Assembly: GCA_017626555.1 (NCBI GenBank)
Contig: JAGAIM010000003.1
Span: 124,001-188,000 of the forward strand
Source: Bacteroidales bacterium
GTDB lineage: Bacteria; Bacteroidota; Bacteroidia; Bacteroidales; UBA932
Length of the DNA stretch: 64,000 nucleotides
Direction: 5' to 3'
Below, in pieces: positions 53,438 through 62,451 of this stretch. Position numbers and translations under genes: made by a program. Within the stretch, counting starts at the first letter, position 1, and every line of letters begins with the position of its first letter. The notes beneath the pieces are model-generated. The model saw only the letters and a list, made by a program, of their open reading frames with translations. It did not search any database and was not told the DNA's origin.

Positions 53438-54391
53438 TCATTTTATCAATTTTAAGATAATCGGACAATGATCGCTGACTCCACCTGTATATCTTGGCCC
53501 TGAATAAGTCCTGAATGGCTTTTCTCCAGGATGTTTGTTTTCTCTCACCATAAGAAACGGTATTCTGCATACTTCCATCTGTGCATTTCCAGATAATTCT
53601 GACCCTATTAGGAACATATCTATCAGATCCCATTTCCCTTCGTATCTTATCGTTCCCTCCCCTCTTGAATGCAGTTCAGCACCCAAATTTATCAGTTGTC
53701 CATCGATAATATCGAAAGCGGGACCCTCCGGATTATCATTGAAATCTCCCATTGCTACGATATTATCTTTACCAAGTGAATCACATAACATCTTCAAAGC
53801 CATCATAGCGGCATTTCTCCTTCCGACGGATTCTTTTTCTCCTCCGAATTTTGAAGGATGATGATTGACTATGAAATCTATTGAATACCTGTTTGAAATA
53901 TTCATTTCGGCGTGAAGAATATCACGAGTGGGAAATCGTGTTCCATCTATTTCGGGCGTAACTAAGGATATGGATTCCGGATCCATAACCGACCTCCTGT
54001 AAAGAAATGCTACATCTATTCCTCTTCTGTCATTGGAATCAAAATGTATCACTTCATAATAGTATTTACGCAAAGCAGTGTATTTCAATAACTTAAAAAG
54101 AACTCCTTTGTTTTCTATTTCTGCCAGGCCTATCAGATCTGGCATTCTACCATAACGGTCTCCTATCCACATTATGCTTTTTGCTACAGCATCACATTTA
54201 GCATAGAATCTTTTCTTGGTCCAATGCCTGGTTCCGTACGAAGAAAACTCTTTGTCCGACTCCCCATCTCCTCCATCGGTATAGTCAAAAAAGTTCTCAA
54301 CGTTCCAGAACATAATCAGCAGAGAATCCTGACAATATCCTTTATTTCCGAATGCGAAAATGAATACAATTAAAAATAATATCTGTCTCAT
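53438..54391 (-). CDS. secreted endonuclease/exonuclease/phosphatase family protein
   Basis: 317 residues from ATG 54391 (MRQILFLIVFIFAFGNKGYC); 54394 is GTG. After the signal peptide the EEP fold is clear: FWNVENFFDYTD, LIGLAEIENKGVLFKLL with the metal-binding Glu, FIVNHHPSKFGG, VAMGDFNDNPEGPAFDII with Asp and Asn, and the terminal GGVSDHCPIIL with the catalytic His. Likely a secreted nuclease or phosphatase; substrate unknown. It is upstream of galK on the same strand but galK has its own promoter. Confidence 0.88.
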   Translation of the reverse strand: MRQILFLIVFIFAFGNKGYCQDSLLIMFWNVENFFDYTDGGDGESDKEFSSYGTRHWTKKRFYAKCDAVAKSIMWIGDRYGRMPDLIGLAEIENKGVLFKLLKYTALRKYYYEVIHFDSNDRRGIDVAFLYRRSVMDPESISLVTPEIDGTRFPTRDILHAEMNISNRYSIDFIVNHHPSKFGGEKESVGRRNAAMMALKMLCDSLGKDNIVAMGDFNDNPEGPAFDIIDGQLINLGAELHSRGEGTIRYEGKWDLIDMFLIGSELSGNAQMEVCRIPFLMVRENKHPGEKPFRTYSGPRYTGGVSDHCPIILKLIK

Positions 54392-54489
54392 CACGCAAAA
54401 TTGAAGACAATAATTTCAAAAGGACATAAAAAAAAGAAAAACTTTACTTAAAAAAAGGAAATAAAGCAAAGAAAAAGAAAAAGTTGGCG

Positions 54490-54497
54490 TAAATTTG
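54490..54497 (+). promoter_or_regulatory. -7 element of ychF
   Basis: TAAATTTG matches TAnnTTTG, about 36 bp before ATG 54534. Confidence 0.45.
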
Positions 54498-54533
54498 CGC
54501 CCTGATTGAATTTTAACTAAAAGATAACTGAAA

Positions 54534-55637
54534 ATGGCACTTAAATGCGGTATTGTAGGACTTCCTAACGTAGGAAAATCGACTTTGTTCAACTGTGTGA
54601 GTTCCGGCAAGGCTCAAAGCGCAAACTTTCCTTTCTGTACTATCGAGCCCAACATCGGTTCGACTATAGTACCTGACAAGAGACTTGAAGTGCTTGAGAG
54701 TCTCTGCAATCCTAAGAGGGTTATTCCTGCTACAGTGGAAATCGTTGATATTGCAGGTCTGGTAAAGGGAGCGAGCAAAGGAGAAGGACTTGGCAATCAG
54801 TTCCTCGCAAATATCAGGGAGACCGATGCAATCCTGCACGTACTGCGATGCTTCGATGATCCTAACATTGTTCACGTTGACGGTACGGTCGATCCTGTAA
54901 GAGACAAGGAAGTTATCGATCTGGAACTTCAACTGAAGGATCTTGAGACAGTGGAAAACCGCCTCACAAAGGTGCAGAAGCAGGCTCAGACAGGCGGAGA
55001 CAAGAATGCAAAGAAACTATTCGACCTCCTGACAAGATACAAGGCTGCCCTTGAGCAGGGAAAATCCTGTCGTACTGTAAAGCCGGAAAACGCTGATGAA
55101 GAACAACTTGCAAAGGAACTCTTCCTTCTCACAAACAAGCCTGTAATGTATGTATGCAACGTTGACGAGGCTTCAGCCAAGACGGGTAACGAATACGTTG
55201 AGAAGGTTCGTGAGGCCGTAAAGGATGAAGATGCCGAGATACTTGTAATTGCAGCAAAGATCGAATCGGATATAGCGGAACTTGAGAGTTATGAAGAGCG
55301 CCAGATGTTCCTGGAAGAGATGGGACTGGAAGAATCCGGAGTGGTAAGACTCATCCAGAGCGCATATTCTCTTCTTAATCTCCGTACATACTTCACTGCT
55401 GGTGCGGATGAATGTCGTGCGTGGACTATAAATGTCGGTGACAAGGCTCCTAAGGCCGCAGGAGTGATACACACTGATTTCGAAAAGGGATTCATCCGTG
55501 CAGAGGTCATCAAATATGACGATTTCGTCACATTGAAATCAGAAGCAGCCTGCAGGGCAGCAGGAAAACTTGGAGTGGAAGGAAAGGAATACGTCGTTCA
55601 GGACGGAGATATTATGCACTTCCTTTTCAACGTATAA
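54534..55637 (+). CDS. ychF: redox-regulated OBG-family ATPase YchF
   Basis: 367 residues, standard length. G1 loop GLPNVGKSTLFN (about 9-20), G3 DIAGLVKGASKGEGLGNQFL, the ATP-favouring NVDE in place of NKxD, a coiled-coil insertion (residues about 130-200), and a C-terminal TGS domain ending ALIKYDDF-like EVIKYDDFVTLKSE and DGDIMHFLFNV. Cytoplasmic, ribosome-associated in other bacteria. Its last 11 bp overlap the convergent thioredoxin-like gene. Confidence 0.97.
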   Translation: MALKCGIVGLPNVGKSTLFNCVSSGKAQSANFPFCTIEPNIGSTIVPDKRLEVLESLCNPKRVIPATVEIVDIAGLVKGASKGEGLGNQFLANIRETDAILHVLRCFDDPNIVHVDGTVDPVRDKEVIDLELQLKDLETVENRLTKVQKQAQTGGDKNAKKLFDLLTRYKAALEQGKSCRTVKPENADEEQLAKELFLLTNKPVMYVCNVDEASAKTGNEYVEKVREAVKDEDAEILVIAAKIESDIAELESYEERQMFLEEMGLEESGVVRLIQSAYSLLNLRTYFTAGADECRAWTINVGDKAPKAAGVIHTDFEKGFIRAEVIKYDDFVTLKSEAACRAAGKLGVEGKEYVVQDGDIMHFLFNV

Positions 55638-56136
55638 CGGATTCAAGAGAGGATTTTAGTTCATCATACGAAGGGACGGGATCGTCGGTAAAGATATGCC
55701 TGATGATTCCGCCCTTTTCATTTATATAAATGCGAGGAATCCTGGTCTTGGCAAATTTCTCATAGACCTTACGGTCATTTTGGGCAGAAAAAGGCATATT
55801 CAGTCCGTTTTCCTTGAAATAAGACTCTATATCATCTTTCCCCTGTTCGCGGCTTATAAGGGTAAATAACACTACTTTTGAAGTATATTCGTCATAAATC
55901 TGCTGCATACGAGGCAAAGCCTGCTGACAATCAGGACAGGTCGTATGAAAGAACATAACGACAGACACTTTATCCTTGAGGATTTCATCAGTAACGACAG
56001 ACCCGTCATTCATCACTACCTCAAAATCAGGTAGTATATCCCCTATCTTAAGATCTGCTCCTGTCTGCTTCTCCTTTATACAGGCAGTAAAAATCGACAG
56101 CATACATAGTGATATAAGCAATAATCTTCTTTTCAT
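55627..56136 (-). CDS. TlpA/AhpC-like thioredoxin-fold lipoprotein
   Basis: 169 residues from ATG 56136 (MKRRLLLISLCMLSIFTACI); ATG 56148 adds four residues and abuts the foldback element. Lipobox FTAC. Thioredoxin fold with redox site FHTTCPDCQQALPRM (CxxC) and cis-Pro segment TRIPRIYINEKGG. Likely a membrane-tethered periplasmic thiol reductase similar to TlpA or ResA. Immediately upstream lies a 129-bp foldback sequence. Confidence 0.85.
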   Translation of the reverse strand: MKRRLLLISLCMLSIFTACIKEKQTGADLKIGDILPDFEVVMNDGSVVTDEILKDKVSVVMFFHTTCPDCQQALPRMQQIYDEYTSKVVLFTLISREQGKDDIESYFKENGLNMPFSAQNDRKVYEKFAKTRIPRIYINEKGGIIRHIFTDDPVPSYDELKSSLESVIR

Positions 56137-56153
56137 ATACACTTCCATTTTCT

Positions 56154-56282
56154 GTTCCTGGCGGTATGGGATTTTGAAGACGTCAGGCTGCGCCTGACCC
56201 CTCCCACCGCTGCGCGGCGGGTCCCTCCCTCTTACGGGCCGAGGGTGGCCACGGTCTTCAAAAATCCCATACCGTCAGGAAC
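56154..56282. repeat. 129-bp foldback element with long near-perfect terminal arms
   Basis: Arms 56154-56181 and 56254-56282 are inverted copies with one mismatch and one extra T. Inside are two further palindromes (GTCAGGC/GCCTGAC around 56182-56198 and CCGC TGC GCGG around 56207-56218) and a G+C-rich core, in contrast to AT-rich flanks. It lies between ppiD and the TlpA-like gene. It could be a MITE-like insertion or a structured RNA. Confidence 0.75.
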
Positions 56283-56356
56283 GATTACAAAAATAAACAA
56301 AAAAAAGAGCAACTGAATATATCAATTGCTCTTTAATGATATTTCTATATTATCTA

Positions 56357-58339
56357 TTAATAGAAACGTGCTCTGTTATCCTTAACCTCAGCATCGTCCA
56401 TCATTGTAGGAACAACCATCTGAGTAGAATACTGTGTCATCTGAGCGTCACGAGCCTTGGCATCATCTTCAGTGAAGAATGCACCTGTATCACGGCCTGT
56501 AACCTTATAGATATAAACTCCGATATTGCCTGCGAGAGGTCCGTAGATCTTTCCTTCCTCAGCAACTGAAGCAGCACCGATGAACTTAGGATCAAGACCC
56601 TGAGCACTCATAGATGAGAATGCAACACCATCCTTTGTGCTTACAGTAGAACCAAGAGCCTCAGCAATAGCCTCAAGATCTGTAAGACCTTCGATCTTAG
56701 CAGCAACCTCAGCCACCTTCTTCTCGCCTATCTTCTTTGAATAGAGAAGATCGCTGATTCTAGGAGCAACTTCCTCTACAGGAGTATAGCCTTCCTTATG
56801 AATACCTTTGAGTGCAGCAATGATGAAATAGTTGTTGTCAACAGTAATGATGTTTGAAGCATCACCTACCTTAGCATCGAAAGCCCATCTTGTAACCTCT
56901 CTTGTATTATCGATAGCACCGAGACGGTTTGTTCCTTCAGCCATCTTGTTTACAGGATGTGCATATACACCTTCTTCCTCAAGAGCCTTCTTGAAATTCT
57001 CATATTTTCCAGCAGTCTTGGTAGCGAATGTATTTGCCTGTGAATAGAAACCGTTCACTGTCTCCTTGCTTGCCACTGCTGTCTTCTCAAGAACAGCAAC
57101 TCTCTTCTTTGCGATCGGCTCAGTTCTGTCAAGAACCTTGAATGTGAGTCCGCCGACTGTAACCTGAGAATTCTTTGCTGCTGACATAACATCCTCGAAA
57201 CCAGGGGTCTGAGTGATCCACATAGGCTCAGCCACATTGAGGAGGCTGTCAATGTTCTCTGATGCTGCTGGTACATATTTTACATATACCGAATCAGGAA
57301 TCATAGCAGACTCCATAACACGTACAGCATAGAATGTGTTACCGTTTGAGAGAACTTCAGACACAGAAGCATCCTTACCGAAAGCATAATCATTGACAAC
57401 TTTAGCGACTGTATTGAGTTCGCCAGCCTTGTACCAGTGATTGTCAATCTGTCTGTCTGAATTTGCAAGAAGGAAACTTCTCATATTGTCAGTAGAAGCA
57501 AACTCGTCATATACGTCAACAAGTGACTGGTTCGCAGCAGCGACATCTTCTGCAGAAGGAGTAACTTCGAATACAACATACTCGATATCCCTGCTTGCCT
57601 GCTGACGATAGAACTTCTTATGAGCATCATAGTATGCCTTGATTTCGCTGTCGGAAACAACCACTGTAGTATCCTTTACATAACCGAAAGGAACCATTAC
57701 AAACTCAACATCGAAAGTGTTGTTGTTACCGGCAATCTGCTCAGCAAGCATAAGAGGATTGGTATAATTGCTCTGTGTGAAGAGAGACATATACTTTGAA
57801 TAATACTCCTGTGTCTTTGCTGCCTCAATGAGATAATTCCAGTAAAGTTGAAGACGACCGGTCTGGTCTGAATCCTTATAAGCAATGAAATCACTTACGA
57901 GAGCAGGTGAGAAATTACCGTTCTCATCAAGGAATGCAGGATTCTGAGTAAATACAGGTGAAGCGATATTACCTGCAACTATGTCGTTCATTTCTTCCTT
58001 TCCAACGAAGATACCTGCCTTCTCGGCATTCTTCACGAAAAGATATCTGTCAACGAGTGACTGCCAAGCAGCGTTTCTGATGGAAGCCTGCTGCTGCTCG
58101 TTCTGTGCAGAAGAACCTGTCATAATCTCGTTGATAACTGTGAACTTCTCTACATCTGCCTGATAGTCTGTGTAGGAAATGGATTTACCGTCAATTTCTC
58201 CAACATCATACTTTGATGACATAGAAGAAGATACTGACTGAAGTGTAGTCGGGTCAATGATGAATGACAACAGTGCTACTGCGATAAGCACTGTTATCAC
58301 GACTCCGAACTTGACACGAATTGTTTCAAGTGCTGCCAT
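56357..58339 (-). CDS. PpiD/SurA-type membrane peptidyl-prolyl isomerase
   Basis: 660 residues. One N-terminal membrane helix (FGVVITVLIAVALLSFII, residues about 11-28), then SurA_N-like helices (QSLVDRYLFVKNAEKAGI), a parvulin-like PPIC region around 345-460 and 480-590, and a helical tail. A periplasmic chaperone for outer-membrane protein folding. Two parvulin-like segments are weak in sequence, so catalytic activity is uncertain. Follows lptC by 80 bp. Confidence 0.82.
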   Translation of the reverse strand: MAALETIRVKFGVVITVLIAVALLSFIIDPTTLQSVSSSMSSKYDVGEIDGKSISYTDYQADVEKFTVINEIMTGSSAQNEQQQASIRNAAWQSLVDRYLFVKNAEKAGIFVGKEEMNDIVAGNIASPVFTQNPAFLDENGNFSPALVSDFIAYKDSDQTGRLQLYWNYLIEAAKTQEYYSKYMSLFTQSNYTNPLMLAEQIAGNNNTFDVEFVMVPFGYVKDTTVVVSDSEIKAYYDAHKKFYRQQASRDIEYVVFEVTPSAEDVAAANQSLVDVYDEFASTDNMRSFLLANSDRQIDNHWYKAGELNTVAKVVNDYAFGKDASVSEVLSNGNTFYAVRVMESAMIPDSVYVKYVPAASENIDSLLNVAEPMWITQTPGFEDVMSAAKNSQVTVGGLTFKVLDRTEPIAKKRVAVLEKTAVASKETVNGFYSQANTFATKTAGKYENFKKALEEEGVYAHPVNKMAEGTNRLGAIDNTREVTRWAFDAKVGDASNIITVDNNYFIIAALKGIHKEGYTPVEEVAPRISDLLYSKKIGEKKVAEVAAKIEGLTDLEAIAEALGSTVSTKDGVAFSSMSAQGLDPKFIGAASVAEEGKIYGPLAGNIGVYIYKVTGRDTGAFFTEDDAKARDAQMTQYSTQMVVPTMMDDAEVKDNRARFY

Positions 58340-58419
58340 TTTATTTTATTGTTTTAGATTATTATCCTGTAAATTACAATATTGGGGGGCGAAGATAGCA
58401 ATTTTATCTCAATCTGCCG

Positions 58420-59046
58420 CTATTTTTTTTGAAATGGACCTATAAAATTGACTGAATCTATCAAAACCTGCGTACTATCCTTGACTACAATCGCATAATT
58501 GTTGAAAGGTGTATATAAAATAGTACTTCTCGCTCTCTGATCCGATTGCATACCATATCCCTGCATAAAGCCGTCCGGAGAATACATTCTCACATAGCAA
58601 TGAGTATAGATTTTCTCATTCTTCTGATCCCAGTAGAGGGTATCAGTCTCCATAACTTCCTGATTGATCAGATTCTTCACCACCACATTTCCAAAGGCTT
58701 CCCAACTCTCTCTACCATCCTTGAATTTCTGATGTTTCGCATTATCTGCCACAATCTCTGTTTCAAGTTTTCCTGATTCATCGAATCCATAGACAAAGAA
58801 ACCTTCAGGGAAAAGTTCATAATCAAGAGTATCCTTTTCGTATTTCTCCATCCTGGGAGCCTCGGCCCTCATCTTCACCATACCGTTTTCTGTCTGCTGC
58901 ATAAACATATCATCAACAACCTGAACAGGTGTTTCAGACAGATCAAGTTGCTCTGCTTCAGCCAGTTTTCCTTTACAAGAATAAACGACGAAAGCAACCG
59001 CCGCAGCGGTTGCAATCATCTTCAGTATATTTACGATATTATTCAA
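58420..59046 (-). CDS. lptC: LptC-like LPS export periplasmic protein
   Basis: 208 residues if TTG 59046 is the start; an AAAGGA a few bases upstream supports it, while ATG 59019 would give 199 residues. The N-terminus has a lipobox-like VVYSCKG, unusual for LptC of Proteobacteria but seen in Bacteroidota. Beta-jellyroll pattern (ETEIVADNAKHQKFKDGRES, NVVVKNLINQEVMETDTLYW) fits LptC, which bridges LptBFG and LptA. Begins 6 bp after the TPR gene stop. Confidence 0.8.
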   Translation of the reverse strand: MNNIVNILKMIATAAAVAFVVYSCKGKLAEAEQLDLSETPVQVVDDMFMQQTENGMVKMRAEAPRMEKYEKDTLDYELFPEGFFVYGFDESGKLETEIVADNAKHQKFKDGRESWEAFGNVVVKNLINQEVMETDTLYWDQKNEKIYTHCYVRMYSPDGFMQGYGMQSDQRARSTILYTPFNNYAIVVKDSTQVLIDSVNFIGPFQKK

Positions 59047-59052
59047 TATCCT

Positions 59053-60381
59053 TTAATTCTGAGTTCTTACTGTAGTAACAGCCCTCATACCACCGCAGGA
59101 AACAGTATATGACTGACCGTTTGTAATATCATACATAAACGCCTCGGCTGTCTGAGGATAATATGATGCATATTGTCTGATATAGTTGTTTGCATCCTCT
59201 GAGAGTGTTTCGTCCGCTGCCTTAGCCTTGTTCATATAGTCAACAGCAACCCAATACTTCGCTCTCTGCTCGATATCGTTTCCACCGCATACAACGCTTC
59301 CCCAGATGGTTCCCATAAGCATATAAGCCTTTCCTGCAAGAGAAGGATCAAGATCTGCAACTTTCTGAGCAGCATCGAATGCCAATGCATTCTTTCCGCT
59401 CTTATAGCAGAATGCTGCAAGTTCGTAGTTGTAACCACCGTCTGTAACTGCATCAGACTCCTCTGCGCTGATAGCCTCTGTCATATATTTCACAGCATTG
59501 TCAACATCACCTCTACCTGCATAAAGTTTGTAGAGATAGTATGCAGAAGTGTGAGATGGCTCCATCTGATGCATTGTAGTAACTGCATTGAGGAAGAGGT
59601 CATTATCTGTACAACCCTCTGTCATACCCATCATCTTCACGATATTCTTTGCGAGGTCAAGATTCTGAGGATCAGCCTCATATCTTGGTCCGAAAAGTGC
59701 GATGAGATTGTCGCAACTTGCAACCTGGCTGGTGATGAACAGACTCTCTACATCCTCGATGGTCTTATCGATGCTTCTCTTCTCAGTGTCGTTCTTTGGA
59801 GTCATCATACCAAGATACTTGATTGCATCCTCATATACATTGATGACTTTCTCAGGATCAAGAGAACCTTCCTTGTAAAGATCAACTGCTGTGTTGAGTT
59901 GGAAGAGGAAGATATTTGCTCTTGTCTTTTCCTTAGTCTGATTTACTACATCACAAAGACCTGCAAAAAGTCTCTCAGAATCGTTCTTCATATAGTTGTA
60001 CATATCAAGAGCCTTGTTATTGAGAGAACTTACAGCATATTTTGGCCAATACTGGACTCTCTGATCGTAAATTGTCATAAGAGAGTCAACAAGTTTCATT
60101 CTGTAAACCGCATCATTGCTGTTTGCCTGGATAACCCTGCGAAGCAGTGTGGTTCCGTCAGAAAGCATAGAATATCTTGCTGTTGGAGGACAAAGATTAT
60201 ATGCCTTCCTCCAGTTAGGAAGAGCAGCATCATAATTCTTCTGCTTGTAATACTCTGTGTAATAAGACAGATACTTTATACACTCCGCACTGTCAGGACC
60301 GAACTTACCCTGAGCGGAAACCTTGCTGCTTGCAAAAAGAGCCAATGCAGCAACTGAAATCAACAGTACAATTCTTTTCAT
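59053..60381 (-). CDS. tetratricopeptide-repeat secreted protein
   Basis: 442 residues, signal peptide (MKRIVLLISVAALALFASSK). TPR-type helix pairs run through the protein (YYTEYYKQKNYDAALPNWRK near residue 45; YKLYAGRGDVDNAVKYMTEA near 290). Such proteins scaffold envelope assemblies in the periplasm. It lies in the conserved mfd-coaX-OMP-TPR-lptC order, suggesting an outer-membrane biogenesis role, but no specific partner is known. Confidence 0.75.
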   Translation of the reverse strand: MKRIVLLISVAALALFASSKVSAQGKFGPDSAECIKYLSYYTEYYKQKNYDAALPNWRKAYNLCPPTARYSMLSDGTTLLRRVIQANSNDAVYRMKLVDSLMTIYDQRVQYWPKYAVSSLNNKALDMYNYMKNDSERLFAGLCDVVNQTKEKTRANIFLFQLNTAVDLYKEGSLDPEKVINVYEDAIKYLGMMTPKNDTEKRSIDKTIEDVESLFITSQVASCDNLIALFGPRYEADPQNLDLAKNIVKMMGMTEGCTDNDLFLNAVTTMHQMEPSHTSAYYLYKLYAGRGDVDNAVKYMTEAISAEESDAVTDGGYNYELAAFCYKSGKNALAFDAAQKVADLDPSLAGKAYMLMGTIWGSVVCGGNDIEQRAKYWVAVDYMNKAKAADETLSEDANNYIRQYASYYPQTAEAFMYDITNGQSYTVSCGGMRAVTTVRTQN

Positions 60382-60413
60382 AGTGATATTATGTGTTTTT
60401 ATATTTTCAAAAA

Positions 60414-61727
60414 TTAGTCATACTGGATCTTCCTGAACCAGATGTCGTGAATATTGAATCCTATATTGAATGTTGCGTATCTTTCTCTTATCATATTATT
60501 CCTTGTACTCGCCCTCTGTCCCAGATCAACGCCGATACTTATACCATTGTACCACTTGAATACAGGAAGAGTCATACCAAGCGTCAAACCCATAGAATTC
60601 ACATTGTTTCCGTCAAGTTTATAATATGCCTGATCGTAATACACTCCACATCTGTAAGAACATTTCTTGAAATAATATCTGATATCATTTCTGTTCGGTA
60701 CAATCTCGAATCCTGCTCTGAAAGACTGAGATACCGCCGAAGAAAATCTGGAATCTCCGGTAACAGCAAATCCTGGCGCAGCATCAAATCCCGATTTTGT
60801 CCAGTCAGACCTGAGATAATTCAATTCAACACTCCATCTTTCTCCTCCCTTCACCGATATTCCAATACCTATTTCATCTCCAAACCTCATTCCATTCGCT
60901 CCCAGAGTATCAATGGTATGCCTTAATGAGTCTGTCACACTTGACTGATTGGCATATCGGAAATTTGTCGCATATCCTTTCATCTTAGATCCCATCTTAT
61001 ATGTGGCACCTATGATCATAGACACATCCCCTCCGAGTTTCTGTTCGTACTGAAGTCCGAATTTTCCGGTCACTCCCCTGACAGTCAATTCACTTCCACT
61101 GTTGAGCGATCTGTATGAGGCATCGGAATAATCCATATTTGTAATTTTATCGATATTTCCGAAATAATATATCGCTTCAACACCTACTGAAAGTTTTTTC
61201 CAGAATGTGACTCCTGCCCCGAGGAAAGCCTGATAAACACTTCCTGTTCCATACGAATTATATGATATATTACCCGTGTTTCCTATTATGTCAGGATTTG
61301 TTTCTATTGATGAAAAATCATATCCTACATCACTGTATGGGGTTATTCCCACCATAAATGCAGAAGATCTGTATATAGGAAAACTGAGAACGAAGTCATA
61401 TATATTGAAAGTATTATGACCGGACTTCAAATTTCCTTGAGCATAAACAGTATTATTCTGTACCAATCCGAAATCTGCCATAAATGAAAGGGAATCTCTC
61501 GCTGTAACTGCGGCAGGATTCAGAATATTTATAAACCTCCTGTTTCTGGTGGCTATTCCTGTTCCTCCCATACTCTTGTTGTATGCCGTACCCTCTTTTG
61601 ATATGTCTCCTATACCATATATAGAATACGGAGAATACGCACCGTATGTGCCATCCTGTGCTGACACACAGACACTTACGATGAGAAACACTGCCAGTAT
61701 TATTAACTTTTCAATCTTTCTTATCAT
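60414..61727 (-). CDS. outer-membrane beta-barrel protein (FadL/OmpP1-like)
   Basis: 437 residues from ATG 61727 (MIRKIEKLIILAVFLIVSVC); the upstream codon at 61733 is TTG. Signal peptide then YGIGDISKEGTAYNKSMGGTGIA, an N-terminal hatch-like segment seen in FadL/PorV-like proteins, then alternating aromatic strands to a C-terminal FNIGFNIHDIWFRKIQYD. Function unknown; perhaps passive or lipid transport. Overlaps the coaX stop by 17 bp, so translation is probably coupled. Confidence 0.75.
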   Translation of the reverse strand: MIRKIEKLIILAVFLIVSVCVSAQDGTYGAYSPYSIYGIGDISKEGTAYNKSMGGTGIATRNRRFINILNPAAVTARDSLSFMADFGLVQNNTVYAQGNLKSGHNTFNIYDFVLSFPIYRSSAFMVGITPYSDVGYDFSSIETNPDIIGNTGNISYNSYGTGSVYQAFLGAGVTFWKKLSVGVEAIYYFGNIDKITNMDYSDASYRSLNSGSELTVRGVTGKFGLQYEQKLGGDVSMIIGATYKMGSKMKGYATNFRYANQSSVTDSLRHTIDTLGANGMRFGDEIGIGISVKGGERWSVELNYLRSDWTKSGFDAAPGFAVTGDSRFSSAVSQSFRAGFEIVPNRNDIRYYFKKCSYRCGVYYDQAYYKLDGNNVNSMGLTLGMTLPVFKWYNGISIGVDLGQRASTRNNMIRERYATFNIGFNIHDIWFRKIQYD

Positions 61728-62424
61728 ATTCAACAGCCATTAAAGCCAACCCCATAAGTACGAGGTTACAAACTACAAAGATGGAGTTTTTCATCCTTTT
61801 TGCAAAATAAATTGCATCTCCACCAGTAAAAACAGTGATATTTTCCGGATATTTCGACACATAACCCTCTATTTCAAACATTATGCCTGAAATAACACCA
61901 GAGGTTACTGATTCAGCAATATCCGTGCCTCGTTCCACTATATCTTCTGGAGTTCCCAAAAGAGGTATATATTTTGAATATCTGTTAAGTGCTTTGAATC
62001 TGGTACGGCATCCGGGAGAAATATTACCTCCTTTAAAATTGCCTTCAGGATCAATGAAATCAATGGTCAGAGTAGTTCCGAAATCAAATATGGTACAACC
62101 TCTGTTCTTGAAAAGAAAACGTGAAGCCACTATGGATGCCGCCCTGTCCGGAGTAAGATAAGCGGGAAGGCCATAATAAGATAATATCGATTCATTGATT
62201 ATCACAAGCCTTTCACATTCCTTTTCGAGTTTCTTTATACAATCCTCAGAAAAATGTCTTACACTGCTCAAAAGCATAATTTCCGGTTTTTCCTTGGATG
62301 TAAGTGAAAGAATGAAATCCATCATTCTTTCACCCTGGTATCTGAAAGTCTTGCCAAGGGTCATCCCGTCTGCCCAGGATGCCTTAAGCGCCGTATTACC
62401 TATGTCGATTATAAGATTAGCCAC
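61711..62424 (-). CDS. coaX: type III pantothenate kinase
   Basis: 237 residues from GTG 62424; no ATG is available nearby. First step of CoA synthesis. Motifs: LIIDIGNTALKASWADG (phosphate loop), YLTPDRAASIVASRFL, FDFGTTLTIDFID with catalytic Asp, and GGNISPGCRTRFKALN. Starts 27 bp after the mfd stop. Confidence 0.95.
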   Translation of the reverse strand: MANLIIDIGNTALKASWADGMTLGKTFRYQGERMMDFILSLTSKEKPEIMLLSSVRHFSEDCIKKLEKECERLVIINESILSYYGLPAYLTPDRAASIVASRFLFKNRGCTIFDFGTTLTIDFIDPEGNFKGGNISPGCRTRFKALNRYSKYIPLLGTPEDIVERGTDIAESVTSGVISGIMFEIEGYVSKYPENITVFTGGDAIYFAKRMKNSIFVVCNLVLMGLALMAVEYDKKD

Positions 62425-62451
62425 TTGCTTTATCTTTTGGAAGTTACAAAG

